Source: Zingiber officinale
Lineage: Eukaryota; Streptophyta; Magnoliopsida; Zingiberales; Zingiberaceae
DNA length: 64,000 nt
Reading direction: 5' to 3'
Assembly (NCBI RefSeq): GCF_018446385.1
Contig: NC_055996.1
Coordinates: 132,542,532-132,606,531, forward strand
Of this stretch, positions 47,920 to 60,599 are shown piece after piece. Within the stretch, counting starts at the first letter, position 1; every line of letters starts with the position of its first letter. The notes under the pieces were generated by a model that was not told the DNA's origin, made no database searches, and saw only the letters and a list, made by a program, of their open reading frames with translations. The translations under genes and the position numbers were made by a program.

Positions 47920-50250
47920 ACTTTCCTCTCCACGCGAACTTGATCTCCTCTCCTCTCCGCTTCCTCGGCGATCGGCAACCGACAACCGGCGATCTCGGCG
48001 TCCAGCCTCGTGTCCTGTCTCGTTGTCGGCGATCAGCAACAGGCGACTTTGGTACGCTCCTCTCCTCCCTCATCTCTTTTGTTTGATGCGCACGTCGGCG
48101 CTACGCCGGCGCCTGCTCCCCGGGCGTGTGCTCCGCCGCCGGCTGCTCCCCAGGCACCTGCTCGTGGCAACCGGCCGCCGATGGCGCCTACTTGATGCAG
48201 GCTGGCGCCGCAGGCCGACGCCACAGGGCCCTGTTGCCGCAGCGCCGGCCGCTGCAGGCCCCTACTCGCGGCGGGCCGGGCGCCGCAGGGCTTGCGGCAG
48301 GCAGTTGCTGCAGGCCCGTGCCCATCTACACTGCTTACTGCTTTTCGATTCCAGTTTTTTTGCTTCTCGTATGAGATCGGATCTGTTAGCGACTGAGTTC
48401 GTCTCTCCAATGTGCGAGAGAGAGCCTATGTCGGTTTAAATCTCATCTACGCTGCTGATTTCTATGCTGTATAATAGGCTCTCTACAGAGGAATCTAGAT
48501 TATTTGTAATTGTTTATCTTTCGTTGGGTAATATTCTTTGGAGATTTCTCTGGAAGATGTTAACTATGCAGAAATGTAAACTTTATAAAAAACAATTGTA
48601 GGTCTGATATAACTTTGATTAGAAAATAACAGAGTCTAGCGACGACGACTTACAAACTGTTGATGTTGAGTAGAACTGTTTCCAGAGTCTAGCATTGATT
48701 ACATTTTAGCATTATTGTTCATCAAGTAAGTTATGCTTCAATCCTGTTTTATTGTCTGATTATCATGTTTGTAAACTTTATTATGATGTGTTGTAATGCT
48801 ATTTTGTAGATATTATATCTCATAGCAGATCATCCAGCACCACCACTTCGTGGATCTATCGTTCTTAGGGTTGTCGGAAAGTCGTAAGTATTTTTTAATT
48901 ATTAATAATTTATGTTCCTTTTTTAAACATATAGCTTATGTCTTAAATATTAGTGTTGTTATCTACAGTTTCTAGTTGTTATTAATTCAATATTAGTGTT
49001 GTTTGATTGTGAACCGAACATCTGGTTTACTTTTTCCATCATAAAATTTCTCATAACCACACTTTAACCATGCTACTGGAAGAAGTAGAAAAAATAAAGA
49101 AGCTAGATTATTGATATACTAACAGTGTCTTATTTGATTGATTAACCATCCTTAACACCAATAACCAAGCCCTCCACAACCTCTAGTTTGTTAAACTTTA
49201 AGTTGTTTTGCCTAGTGACAAACTCTAAGTTTGTTAAACTTTCATTTGTTGTTTTTTTTAATAATCCAAGTGTCCAAACTTCACCCGATTAATTTTCGAG
49301 ATAGACAACCTTTCCCTAATTCAACTATCGAGTAAATTCGGAGTGCAGCCTATGCACACTCAGAAACTAACTGGATATTCTTATTGTTTCTTTGAGTACT
49401 AGTGTTGTATTGTTCCATGGCCAAACCAACTCCAATACAACTCTGCTGACAAGCAAACTCATAGACACTAGATTTCATGCATAATATGTCCTCTAATGGG
49501 ACAAGGTTCTAAGCATAACCTAAAGGTTCAGATTTGTCTGTTGTCCTCATTAGGCTTATGATACAATAACTTGAACTACTTCAATCATAAAATAAATATT
49601 GTAGTTGTTTTTATAAGGTTTCAGATTCTTAAGTGGTTGTGGAGGTGGCTCAATTTTAGTAGTTGTATGCTTAAAGTATATTGTAGTTGTTTTTAGGTTT
49701 CAGATTCTTAAGTGATTTTAATTTATCATACATTAATTAAGTCAAATATAATTATTCTATTTGGATATTCTTAGATATTTATCTTAAATTGTATTGCATT
49801 TTGCAGGAGTCCATATTGATACATTCACCACTGTACTATCATTGGATATCTACAATATAATTCAGGTATTTTATTACATGTAAAATTAGTTATATATTGC
49901 AATTATATCAATTCAGTCTGATTATAATCTCTTATATTTGACTTTTACAGGATTATATTTAGATTTATGTGTAGGTGATGTATCATGGTAAGTTTGGATA
50001 TTTTGTATTTAACGTTGACTTATCAGTACTTTTGGATGTTTATGATTGTCAGTACTTGATATTTGGTTATGTTTTATTTTGTATTAAATTTTGGAGATAT
50101 GGCCACTTGTTATATGTTTTGTATTGTTTTTTAGACAGTTTTATTATTTGTTTATGAGCATATTGTATGTTGTGTTGGTCGTTGATTGTGTGGATTGTGA
50201 TTATATATGATTTGTGCTTGTCTTACCATCGTTTGTGATGGTTTTTATTA
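47920..50250 (+). other. CACTA interior with transcript-like architecture
   Basis: GC-rich, pyrimidine-rich leader-like sequence (47920-48440) with a possible donor near 48051 (gactttg|gtacgc), followed by AT-rich sequence. Three short exon-like segments are bounded by good splice sites: 48810-48883 (attttgtag… |gtaagt), 49807-49865 (ttgcag…cag|gtattt) and 49951-49987 (ttttacag…catg|gtaagt). No long open frame links them. It may be the remains of a transposase transcription unit or captured host exons. Confidence 0.4.
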
Positions 50251-50309
50251 TATAAAAATTGTATATATGATAAGTGGGAAATGCAGGGCAGAGATTTCAA
50301 ATTTTTTAC

Positions 50310-50880
50310 TGCATATTGCCGACGGAATTCAATTTTCCGTCGGTAAGTTCCGACGGAAATCTACATTCCGTCGGTAATTTATCGAACAACAACAAGTTTT
50401 TACTATACCATGCCGACGGAATTAACCTTTCCGTCGGTGTTCACCGACGGAATTCTACATTCCGTCGGAGAATACCGACGGAATATTGAATTCCGTCGGT
50501 AAAGCACCGACGGAAAATTGCATTCCGTCGGTATTCTCCGACGGAATGTATAATTCCGTCGGTAAAATACCGACGGAAAGGTTAATTCCGTCGGTGATTA
50601 CCGACGGAAAGTTTATTTCCGTCGGTAAAATACCGACAGAATTTGATTCAGTCGGCAACCTCCGTTACATGCCGTTTGTCCTTTGCCGACGGGATAAGTT
50701 TTCTGTCATTAATAAATACCGACGGAAGTCATACATTCCGTCGGTAATTTCCGACTGAATACAATTTCCGTCGGTAAATTAAGCGCCGACCCAATTCTTC
50801 CCGATGTAAGAAATTCCGTCGGTATTCCGTCGGAAAGCTCATTTACCGACGGAATGCCGACGGAATATTCAGTCGTTAGT
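50310..50880. repeat. CACTA right subterminal repeat array
   Basis: A dense array of more than twenty ccgacggaa/ttccgtcgg motifs in alternating orientation with spacing of about 12-25 bp, so that large palindromes are possible. Longer and denser than the left array. Confidence 0.9.
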
Positions 50881-50902
50881 CGCGACTCTTTTTGTAGTGC
50901 TG

Positions 50903-51880
50903 GCCGGGTACTTCTGGCCAACTCTCCAAGAGGATGCCACTCGGACGACAGCCACCTGTCGGCCCTGCCAAAAGAATCACAATCTTTCACACCGACCAAC
51001 CGAAGAGATGAAGTCATCCATGATAGCTTGCCCGTTCAACCAGTGGGGTATGGACATAGTGGAACTGTTTCCCATGGCAACGGGTCAACAAAGGTTCTTG
51101 CTCGTTGCTGTGGACTATTTTTTAAAATGGGTAGAGGCTGAGCCCTTAGCCAAAATAAGTGAGCAGATGGTCATCAGGTTCATCTGGCAGAACATCCTTT
51201 GTCGATTCGACATTCCTCGTCTGCTCGTCTCAGATAACAGGAGGCAGTTCGCAGGTCAAAAGCTCATGGAATGGTACGAGGGCTATGACATCCAGCAGGC
51301 CTTCACCTTAGTCGCCTACCCCCAGAGCAATGGTCAGGCGGAGGTTGCAAACCGGGAGATCCTCAGAGATTTACGAACTCGGCTCGACCACGCAGGGGGT
51401 AGCTGGGTCGATCAGCTCTCAAGTGTCTTGTGGGCACTCCGCACGACTCCAAAGGAGGTGACCGACGTAACACCATTCCAGCTGGTGTATGGAGGAGAAG
51501 ATGTGATTCCTGTAGAGGTAGGAGTGGAATCCGACTGGGTGCGACTCTACGATGAGAAAAACGGTGAGTGAAGATTAATAAAGCTCGACTTGGTGGATGG
51601 GGCACGGGATAAAGCAACCTTTTGACTAATGGCCTATCAACAGCGGATGAGGAAGAATTACAATAAGAGGGTGATCCCAAGGTCCTTCCAGGTCGGGGAT
51701 CTAGTGTGGAAGAAAATCAAGTCGATCAACGACGTCACCAAGCTCGAAGCACCATGGGCGAGGCCATACAAGGTCGTGCAGAAACTCCGCTCGGGGGCAT
51801 ACTACTTGGAGGACGAAAATGAAAAATGGCTCGATCGGCCATGGAGCGCAACTCATCTCCAATCCTACCGGCCCGGATGA
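50903..51880 (+). mobile_element. Tat integrase, core and C-terminal part
   Basis: Integrase core with QWGMDIVELFPMATGQQ, VDYFLKWVEAEPLAKI, VSDNRRQFAG and the later NGQAEVANREI, followed by the C-terminal domain (FQVGDLVWKKIKS, GPYKVV-like ARPYKVVQKLRSGAYYLED). The match with the left relic (8290-9270) is close. Fossil. Confidence 0.92.
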
Positions 51881-51989
51881 GAGGTGTGCAAGCAGACATG
51901 AATGTATTTTTTTTGCATATATGTGCTAGTTGCAGGACAAACATGAAATAAAAAATGAAGTTCTTCGAATAATTTAACCGATCGACAAA

Positions 51990-52560
51990 GATAAAAAGTC
52001 GAACAGTGACTATAAACCCCTACCTATGTCAGTGGTCAAGAGACGACCTTAAACCCTTGTCGACATCAACGGTCGAGCGGCGACCTTGAACCCTTGTCGT
52101 CATCAGTGATCGAGCAGCGACCTTAAACCCTTGTCATCATCAGCGGTCGAACGACGACCTTAAACCCTTGTCGTCATCAGCGGTCAAGCAGCGACCTTAA
52201 ACACTTGTCATCATCAGCAGTTGATAGGAGACCTTAAACCCTTGTCGTCATCAACGGTCGAGCGGTGACCTTAAACCTTATCGTCATCAGTGGTCGAGCG
52301 GCGAACTTAAATCCCAGTCTTCATCAACGGTCGAGTGACGACCTTAAACCCCTATCTACGCCAACGGTTGAGCGGCGACCTTAAACCTCTATCTACGTCA
52401 ACGGTTGAGTGGTGACCTTAAACCCCTATCTACGTCAATGGTCGAGCGACAACCTTAAACCCTCGTCTACGCGAAGTCTTTTAACCCTATATACATCAAT
52501 GGTCGAGCGGCGACCTAAAACCCTCGCCTATGTGAAGTCTTTTAACCTTGAAAACAGAAT
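51990..52560 (+). repeat. 37 bp minisatellite after Tat integrase
   Basis: About fifteen head-to-tail units of about 37 bp with the core ggtcgagcggcgaccttaaa and a variable end (cccttgtcgtcatcag and variants). Same unit length and opening word as the array at 9385-9780, but with accttaaa where that one has actataaa. Confidence 0.9.
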
Positions 52561-52955
52561 GACCAAGTAGATAAATCATTGCCGATCGGATCGAAAGAAA
52601 CACAAGGTCGAGCGAAATTAAAATACGAAAAAAATAAAGGCTAGATGGACAAGCATCCATTGACACTTTACAAGAGGTAAAACATGATCAAGTGGCTCAC
52701 TCCAGATAATCTAATACATCATCAGGCAGCGACGCAGTCAGCTAGTCCTGATTGATGACCTTGCTTGATATAGTGGTAGGGAAATAACCGCCTTCCTAGA
52801 GTTAGTCGAACGCCCCTTCGATCGTCAGGTCAAACAGATGAAGAGCCCGATCGACGACCTTGTCATTAAAAGCATCCGAGCGAATGTAGGCTTGTTGCAT
52901 AAGATCAAACCTACTCGACTCAGCTCCCTGATAAGTCTCTAGGGTCGCCCGGGGG

Positions 52956-54019
52956 TGTTGGTGTGGTTAGCACTAACGGTCTAACTCATGTTTTGATTAA
53001 TGACAAAATAAGTTAAGTTAGTTTCGTTGTTATTTAACACTCTGATCAAGTATGCAGGCGAAGCCCAGATAGGTCGACGGGCTGACCGGATGTCTTGCAT
53101 GAAGCCCAGCTAGGTCGACGGGCCGACTGGATAGCTGGCATGAAGTCCAAACGGGTCGACAGGCTGACCGGACATTTGGCACGAAGTCCAGCTAGGTCGA
53201 CAGGCTGACCAGATAGTTAGCATGAAGTCCAGACGAGTCCAAGGGCTGACCAGACGTCTAGCAGGTAAGTTAAGGTAAGTCACTGGAGGGGAGTGACTGT
53301 GAGGACGTGTTTCCGGGAAGCGAACATTAGGCGTCGATCTGACTTAGATCCATTTCGGATATCTAAGTCGAGATCGTAACTAGATTTCGATCTCGAGGAG
53401 ACGGAATCTAATTACTATTATATTTTATTATAAACTGTACTAACACTCTGTTTTGCAGGATATATAATTTACATTATCTCAGACTAACGTTTTCTTGCAG
53501 GAAGGAGATTGTTGGAAAACAAGGATCCAGGCGCCCGGAAGGGATCTGGGCGCCCGGAGGTATGTTTTATCCCCAAATGAGCTTCGCCACATGAAGCACC
53601 CTGGTTGGCTTAGATACGTCACATTCAGGGCGCCTTGAAGGTATCCAGGCGCCCTGAAGGAGGGTGAAGGCTGAAGCAAAGGAACAACTCATGATTTGCT
53701 CTCCTGTGCTCCTGCGACGCTGCGAAGACTCTCCGACAAGTGTTATTTCTTTTTCTGTCTTTCTTTTCTTATTGTCGGTTTTGTCTTCTCTAAATAATTC
53801 ATATACTTAATTTGTAATAACTGTTCGAATTATTAGTGATTGCCCAATGAAATCACTCAACGAGTGTGGACCTTGGAGTAGGAGTCGTCGAAGGCTCCGA
53901 ACAAAGTAAATCGACCCTTATTAGCGTTGTTGTTGTTTTCACTTTTTCGCTGCTTACTCATTTAAAGTTTTAAATCGCTATTCACCCCCTCCCCTCTAGC
54001 GAAACTCATCGATCCAACA
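52956..54019 (+). mobile_element. 1.06 kb copia-type solo LTR
   Basis: Ends tgttggtgtggttagc…catcgatccaaca with near-perfect target duplication (ggggg at 52951-52955, gggag at 54020-54024). It holds five 41 bp units at about 53060-53264 (each with gaagtccag and gtcgac…ctgacc) and repeated gggcgccc words (53520-53660). The 3' part (attcaccccctcccctctagc) is typical of SIRE-like copia LTRs. No internal domains. Confidence 0.85.
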
Positions 54020-55701
54020 GGGAGGCCATCAGTTCTTCCTTCAATTTGGTCAACTCCTCATCCTTGACGTCGAGCTGGGCCTTTGCTGTAGTCTGCTCGG
54101 CCAGTTGTTCATCCCGCTCGCCCTGCAGTGTAGTCTTAGCCTCTTTTAGGTTTTCGTCTAACACCTTGAACTCCTTGATTTTAATCTCCAAATCCTCGAT
54201 GGCCCGGAGCTTCTTGGTGTTAGCCAAACTTAGCTTCATCTCAGAAGAGCTAACTTGCTTCTCTAGTCGAGCTAGTTGGGTAGCCTGCTCAGAGTTTTTC
54301 CTTTTCTCGGCCTTCAGCTACTCAGAGCTTGTACCCAGATCGGCTCTTAATTGAGCCAGTTCGGTGTTCAATTGTTCCAACTGCGTCTGGGAAGCCGTTG
54401 CCTGGCTGCTCAGAGTGCGTAGCTTTTTTAACTTCCTCCTCCAAAAAGACGAGCCACTGGCACATGGCTAAGCTCTTCACCCAGTACTATAAGAAAGCAA
54501 AGGCATTTATTAAGAGCTGAGCGGTGACAATAATAAATACAAAGTACTTATCCCAGTATATATCTGGGTATGACTATCAGCGAGCGCCCTCGGGGGCATG
54601 ACCGATGCACGGGCATGAGCGTCGGCCTAGATTTGTGCAAGTGACCTCGGATGATTATTTGATGCTCCAGAAATTGGGACTCAGCGCTTGTAGTGTCGCG
54701 CCACTCATCCGTGGGCAGGTGGATGGCTGCAGTTATGTGGCGCTGACCACTCGAAACAACTGGGGCCGAGGTTGCTCTACCAGTTGACTGGGACATTTGC
54801 GCCGACCGAATGAAGATTTTTGAAACTTCGGTGGTATAAAGGACACGGGTGGCACAACGATTGTCCCTTGGGGCAGCCCAGATAAGGATGACGTGCGATC
54901 AGACGAAGGCGAAGTATGTGTGGCGATTATCACTTGCTCGAGCATTGGTATGGAGGTTGCGCCCTGCTCAGATGTAGGACGCAGACTGGTCCTGGATGGA
55001 GTCTGTGAAGCTGACGCAGTAGAGTAGGCGGTCATCTTTGCTTGGCATATCTTTCGGCTTATTAATGGCTCCCCAGAAGAGGTTGATTCCGAGCCCTCGC
55101 CTATAACAATTACCGGAGGATGCTCGGGTGGAGGACTCACTACAACAGTTGCCACACCGCCAATCATATGGCTGGCCGCTCCGCTTCCTTGGGTCGCAGC
55201 CTCCATGCTCTCCCCAAGCGGGTCTTCTTGTGAGTCGATCGGCGGTAGACCATGGCTCTCCAACTCAGCTACGGTCGTCGTGTTGATCTCAGTGTCCTCG
55301 AGCTTGGCTTTGCCGACCAGACGAGCATGTAACATGACTTCGACTGCGAAAGAAAGGAACAAATCAATTAGACACAAAAATTAAGCCAAGAAATTGTGTA
55401 CCTAGGTTGCACGGTAGCCTTGTGCGGATCGGACTCAGACCGAACACGTATAGGACACCCTCCAGCAAAAACTTATGTATATGATACTTCTGACCGACCA
55501 AATAGGAAGTTGCGTAAAGGTAGTCCGAGGGACTCTTGTATTTCTTGAGATCTAGAGGATTCGACGCCTCTATTTGCCATCTGGTCGGGAAGTCCGACCG
55601 CTCGGGAAAGCGAACAAAAAAGTAATATTCCTTCCAATGTTTATTGGAGGATGACATCTTATCAAAGAAAATAAGGCTCACTCAGGCTTGGAAGAGAAAA
55701 G

Positions 55702-58700
55702 TGTTGGGACCTTTGTGCCCGCTAAAGGGGGGGTGAATAGCGTCTCTTAGGTTGCTTTGTCTTGATAATATGCAGCGGAATACTAATACAAACACAACCA
55801 ACGCTAACTCAGGGATTTACTTGGTATCCACTTCAAGAAGAGGTGACTAATCCAAGGATCCACACACCGAGCACACACCTCCACTATGAAGCACTCCTTC
55901 TCAGTTGCAGCTAAAGGCGGAGAAGCCTTACGCAAACACCTCACAACAAGAATCACTCAAACAAGAAGAAAATACACAAGGGTATAAAATAAAACCTCTC
56001 CTTGCTTGATCTTGTTGATGTAGGTTGCCTCTTGAACCTTGGAGATGCACCCCAAGAGCCTTCAAGAACTGGCGGTGAAGATCGGAAGAAGCTCGGTGAA
56101 GATCGCAGGAAAAACGCAAAGCTTTAGCGAAGGAAACGCTCTGCCCAGGCTTTATACAGTGCTCCCAATTGATCCAAATTAGTCTCAATCGATTGCTACG
56201 TCACATCTGCACAATCCCAGCCGTCCATTGCTCATTTCCTGCTCAACGGTCACTTCCCATTCTATGCTCTTGCATTCGCGCGAGAGCTTCTCCTCCCCAA
56301 TCCCAATCGATCGACCGATCGATTAGTAGATCCCAATCGATTGCCCGATTGATTGGGAAAGCTTCTGTGCTTGCGAGTAATGCTCCCAATTGATCGGTCG
56401 ATCGATTGGAGTCATCCCACACTCATAGCACACTCCAATCGATCGACCGATCAATTGGACACTGGTTCAATCGATCGACCGATCGATTGGACACTAGTTC
56501 AATTGATCGACCGATCAATTGGTTCAATTGATCGATCGATCAATTGAACACCCTGAACTTGCCTCAAATTTAAGTTCAAGGTCCCAAACCCAACTCCCGG
56601 TCAACCATGACCTGTTGGGTATTCATGCCTAGCATTTGGCCAACACCCGACCGACCCCGAACTAGCCTTCTAGCCTCCTCCATCAGCCTTACGTCCCTCG
56701 GATATCTCTCATTCTTCACGCCTTGCCTTCAGGAGCTTCCTTTGGCCTCATCCTAGTTGTCAGATTATACACCACACTCGATCAACCTCGAACTAGCCTT
56801 CTAGCCTCCTCCATCAGCCTTACGTCCCTCGGATATCTCCCATCCTTCACGCCTTGCCTTCAGGAGCTTCCTTCGGCCTCATCTTAGTTATCGAGTTCTC
56901 CTTGCCAAGTCACACTAGGACTTACCTTGCCAAGACCACATACTTGGACTTTCAAGCTTTGCCAAGATCACATTTGGACTTTCCCAATTGCCTGGCTCCT
57001 CACCAGGACTTTCTCCCTTTGCTAAGATCACACTTGGACTTTTCAATTGCCTGATCTCACTTATCAAGACTTTCACCACCAAGTCTAGTCAACACTGACC
57101 TATTTGAATTTTCACTCTTGCCAACCTTCCTGTTGGACTTACCTTGATGCCTAAACTCCAGTTAGGACTTTCCCATTGCCTAAACTCCAGTTAGGACTTC
57201 TCCACTGCCTAACCTCTAGTTAGGACTTCACCACTGCCTAACCTCTAGTTAGGACTTCACCATTGCCTAATCTCCAGTTAGGACTTCACCACTGCCTAAC
57301 CTCCAGTTAGGACTTCTGTTGGAATGTATACTAAAAGCCTAGCTTTTGTAAACATTTATTTATAAATAAAAGAATCACATTGGTCAAATGTCTACATTTA
57401 TTTGCTAAGTGTAGTTATTCAATTAATTTATATTGTAGATAACATGGTGAATGATGTCACTCACAGAAGATCATGTTATCAGTTCTTTATAAATTATAAA
57501 CAGTTGCTCACGACTAAGATGGAAAGGAACAAACCATTGGAATAGTCATAGTGTAATTAGGTGCTAGTTTATCTTGACTGATAAATTATACTAGTACACT
57601 TTGAGTGTACTGAGCATGACCATTTAAGGTAAGTTCTTTTTGTACTGACTTGATAAAAGAACAACACCTTAGTTATTATGGAAGTGTATGCACTTAATCC
57701 TAATATGATAACAAACACATATATTTAGTATTCATTTCTTTAACTTATCAAAGGGTGAGATTTAGCTCGATAAATCAATAGGTCTGATAAGTTGGGAAAT
57801 GATATTACTTATAGTGTGTGTTGTTGATTATAGAAGGAAACTGTGTCCTAGTAATCTAGGTTGATAATGTCCCCAAGAGGAGCTCATAAGAATTGTCATG
57901 TTAAACCCTGCAGGTGGACTTAGTCTGACATGACAATAAGGTTGAGTGGTACTACTCTTGAACTGAGATATTAATTAAAATGAGTTGTTAGTAACTCAAT
58001 TAATTAGTGGACATCTGACATCTTAAACACAGGGAGATTAACACACTCATAATAAGAAGGAGCCCAAAATGTAATTTGGGATTGGTGTGGTAGTTCAATA
58101 ATAATTTTTTAGTGGTATGAATTATTATCGATGAAATTAAGTTGGGTGTTCAGGGCGAACACGGGAAGCTTAATTTCATCGGGAGACCAAAACTAATTCC
58201 TCCTCTCGGTCCCTATCGTAGCCTCTTGTATATAGAAAACTATACCCACCTTTCTACCCACCTTAAGGTGGCCGACCAAGCTAGCTTGGAGCCCAAGCTA
58301 GGGCCAGCCAAAGCTAATAGTGGAGCCAATTTTAGGTGGCCGGCCAAAGCTTGGGTCCCAAGCTTAGGTGGCCGGCCACTAGAAAATAAAAAGGGATTTT
58401 TATTTAAAATTATTTCTTATGTGGATATCATGGTTTTAAAAGAGAGTTTAAAATTTAAATCTTTCCTTTTCTAGCTTTCTACAAAAGATTAAGAAAAGAT
58501 TTGATATCTTTCCTTATTTGTAGATTGAAAGGAAGATTTTAATTTTGATAAAACTTTCCTTTTTTGTAACCATGTTCATGATTTAAAAAAGAGAGTTTTA
58601 AAATTAAATATTTCCTTTTATAAGTTTCTACAAAAGATTAAGAGAAGATTTGATATCTTTCCTTATTTGTAGATTGAAAGGAGATTTTAATTTTAGAGAA

Positions 58701-60197
58701 AACTTTTCTTTTTGGAAATCATCCACATGTTTAAAAGAAATATTTTAATTTATAAAATTTCCTTTTATAACCCACCATGAAGGGAAAAATTATTAGAGAA
58801 ATTTTTTAATAAATTTCCGGAAACAAATTAGGAAGTTTTAATTCTTGTGTGAATTAAACTTTCCTTGATTAAAGATAATAGGTGGCCGACCATGTTATTT
58901 AAGAAAAGGAAATTGATTTTAAAATTAATTAAATTTTCCTTTTCATGGCAAAAGAATTAAGGAAGTTTTTATTTAAATTTCCTTATTTGCCAAGGCCAAG
59001 GATTATAAAAGAGAGGGTAGAGGTGCCTTCATGGGCAACAACTCTATTCTATTTCTTCCTCTCTTTTCTTCCTTGGTTGTGGTCGGCCCTAGAGGTTCTC
59101 CCTCTCCTCTTCTTTTCTTCTTTAGTGGTTGGTTTCATCCTTCTCTTGGAGCTTTTGATGGTGGTCGGTTTTAGCTAGGAGAAGAAGGAGAGAAAGGATG
59201 CTTTGTTTCTTGCATCCCTTGGAGCTTGGTGGTGGTGGCTGAAATTCTACATCCTTGGAGGAGTCTTGGTTTGGCCGAAACTTTCAAGGAGGAAGAAGAA
59301 GAGCTTGGGTGGTTCTCATCTCGGTAGATCGTTGCCCACACAACGTCCGGGATAAGAAGAGGAATACGATAGAAGATCAAGAGGTCGTTGCATACAAAAG
59401 AAGGTATAATTAGTAATTATTTTCCGCATCATGCTAGTTATTTTTCTTTGTATGAATTCCAAACACAAGAGACATTAGATTCTAGATTTTCGAATTTATT
59501 ATTCGAGTTTGTGTTTTTTTTTTCGAATTTGTGATTCGATTGTTCCTTTTGGTTAAACCTAGAGTTATATAAGAAAATTAAATATTAGCTTTCCTTAAAA
59601 GGCTTTGTCTAGGAAGTGGTGATTGCTCCCATATCCAAGAAGGCCTAGTGCCTCGCCATGTTTAACCTGGAAGCTAATTTTGGAAATTAATATTTAATTG
59701 AATTTATAACATAGGTGGATTTGGATCAATAGTGTTAAGTTCCGCTTACGATCCAAGTCTAAACCATTAAGAACAGATAAGTTAAATTTGGAATCAATAA
59801 TGTTAATTTTCGTTTGTGATTCCTAATTTAACTTCTAAAGAACACAATAGGTTGTTTAGGAAAGGTTCGACACTTGTACAAAATTTTTGTACAGTGGAGC
59901 CGATACAATCTTCCTAGGACCAACCAACAACTTCTCCACTGCCTAACCTCCAGTTAGGACTTTCAGACACCTAACCTCCAGTTAGGACTTACCCAGTCAA
60001 GTCTCCTGTCATCCCTGACTTACTTGACATGTCTTCTTCTCAACCTGGTCAACCCTTTGACCATCTCCACAACCGGACGATTGCCCTAGCAATCTCCATA
60101 TATTGTCAAACATCAAAACTCAAATCTCGACTCAAGTTTGACTCAACTCAAGCTTAGTCAAACTGGTCAAACTTGACTTAGGAAAATTGCCCCAACA
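55702..60197 (-). mobile_element. Solo LTR (copia-type), split by another LTR
   Basis: Ends tgttgggacctttg…attgccccaaca and a perfect 5 bp target duplication aaaag (55697-55701, 60198-60202). In reverse it ends …ctctagc-type sequence before the LTR edge, like the copia LTR at 10280-11297. About 1.9 kb once the nested LTR is set aside. It carries repeated palindromic atcgatcgaccgatcgat-like words at 56290-56550 and 30 bp units with cctaac…gttagg at 57150-57316 and 59934-59985. Confidence 0.87.
57317..59929 (+). mobile_element. 2.6 kb nested solo LTR
   Basis: Ends tgttggaatgtatac…ctaggaccaaccaaca with a perfect 5 bp target duplication acttc (57312-57316, 59930-59934). It has a TATA-like ggattataaaagag near 58990. 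A unit of about 165-170 bp (ttctacaaaagattaag…gatatctttccttatttgta) is duplicated in tandem at about 58415-58720. The segment 59600-59690 is shared with the copia element at 35880-35990. No internal domains are seen. Confidence 0.87.
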
Positions 60198-60599
60198 AAA
60201 AGTCCCCGGCTCAGACAACTTGGGATAGTAGAAATAATGGAAGAGCCGAGGAGTAAGGGAAATATCGTGTAGGCAGAATAGAACAACGACCCCACACAGC
60301 AGCCGAAAGGAATTCGGCACCAATTGTGTAACGAAATATGAAAATATTTACAAACTGCCGAGAAAAAGGGTGGATCGGGAAACGCATACCGGCGATAAAT
60401 TGGTCCTGGAAGAAACAAACAAAGCCCGGAGGTGGCTCATTCAGGTGATCAAAGGCTAAAGGAAGGCCAATTTGATAGCTAGAGGGAATTTCAAAAATAT
60501 CTCTTAAACTCTCAGCATTGCCTCCATCAAACCTGGACTCAATGGATGTATACCAGAGTCTGGGGATGGAGGCGATTAGCTGGGAATAGCTTTCCATCA

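Larger units (their letters stand above)
47583..50899. mobile_element. CACTA transposon inside Tat integrase
   Basis: A 3.3 kb DNA transposon with terminal inverted repeats starting CACTACAAAAA on both ends (right end gtagtg read in reverse) and a 3 bp target duplication ctg (47580-47582, 50900-50902), diagnostic of the CACTA (En/Spm) superfamily. Subterminal regions are packed with ccgacggaat/attccgtcgg motifs in both orientations (47600-47900 and 50310-50880). No transposase domain is visible, so it is probably a non-autonomous derivative. The interior has a GC-rich leader-like part (47920-48440) and exon-like pieces. Confidence 0.96.

Noticed and set aside
47915-48439. Overlapping frames in the CACTA interior
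   Set aside because: They arise from GC-rich leader-like sequence, run in several frames on both strands and have no recognisable domain.
56169-56547. Frames with repeated SIDRSID-like peptides
   Set aside because: Translation of the palindromic atcgatcg repeats of a solo LTR.
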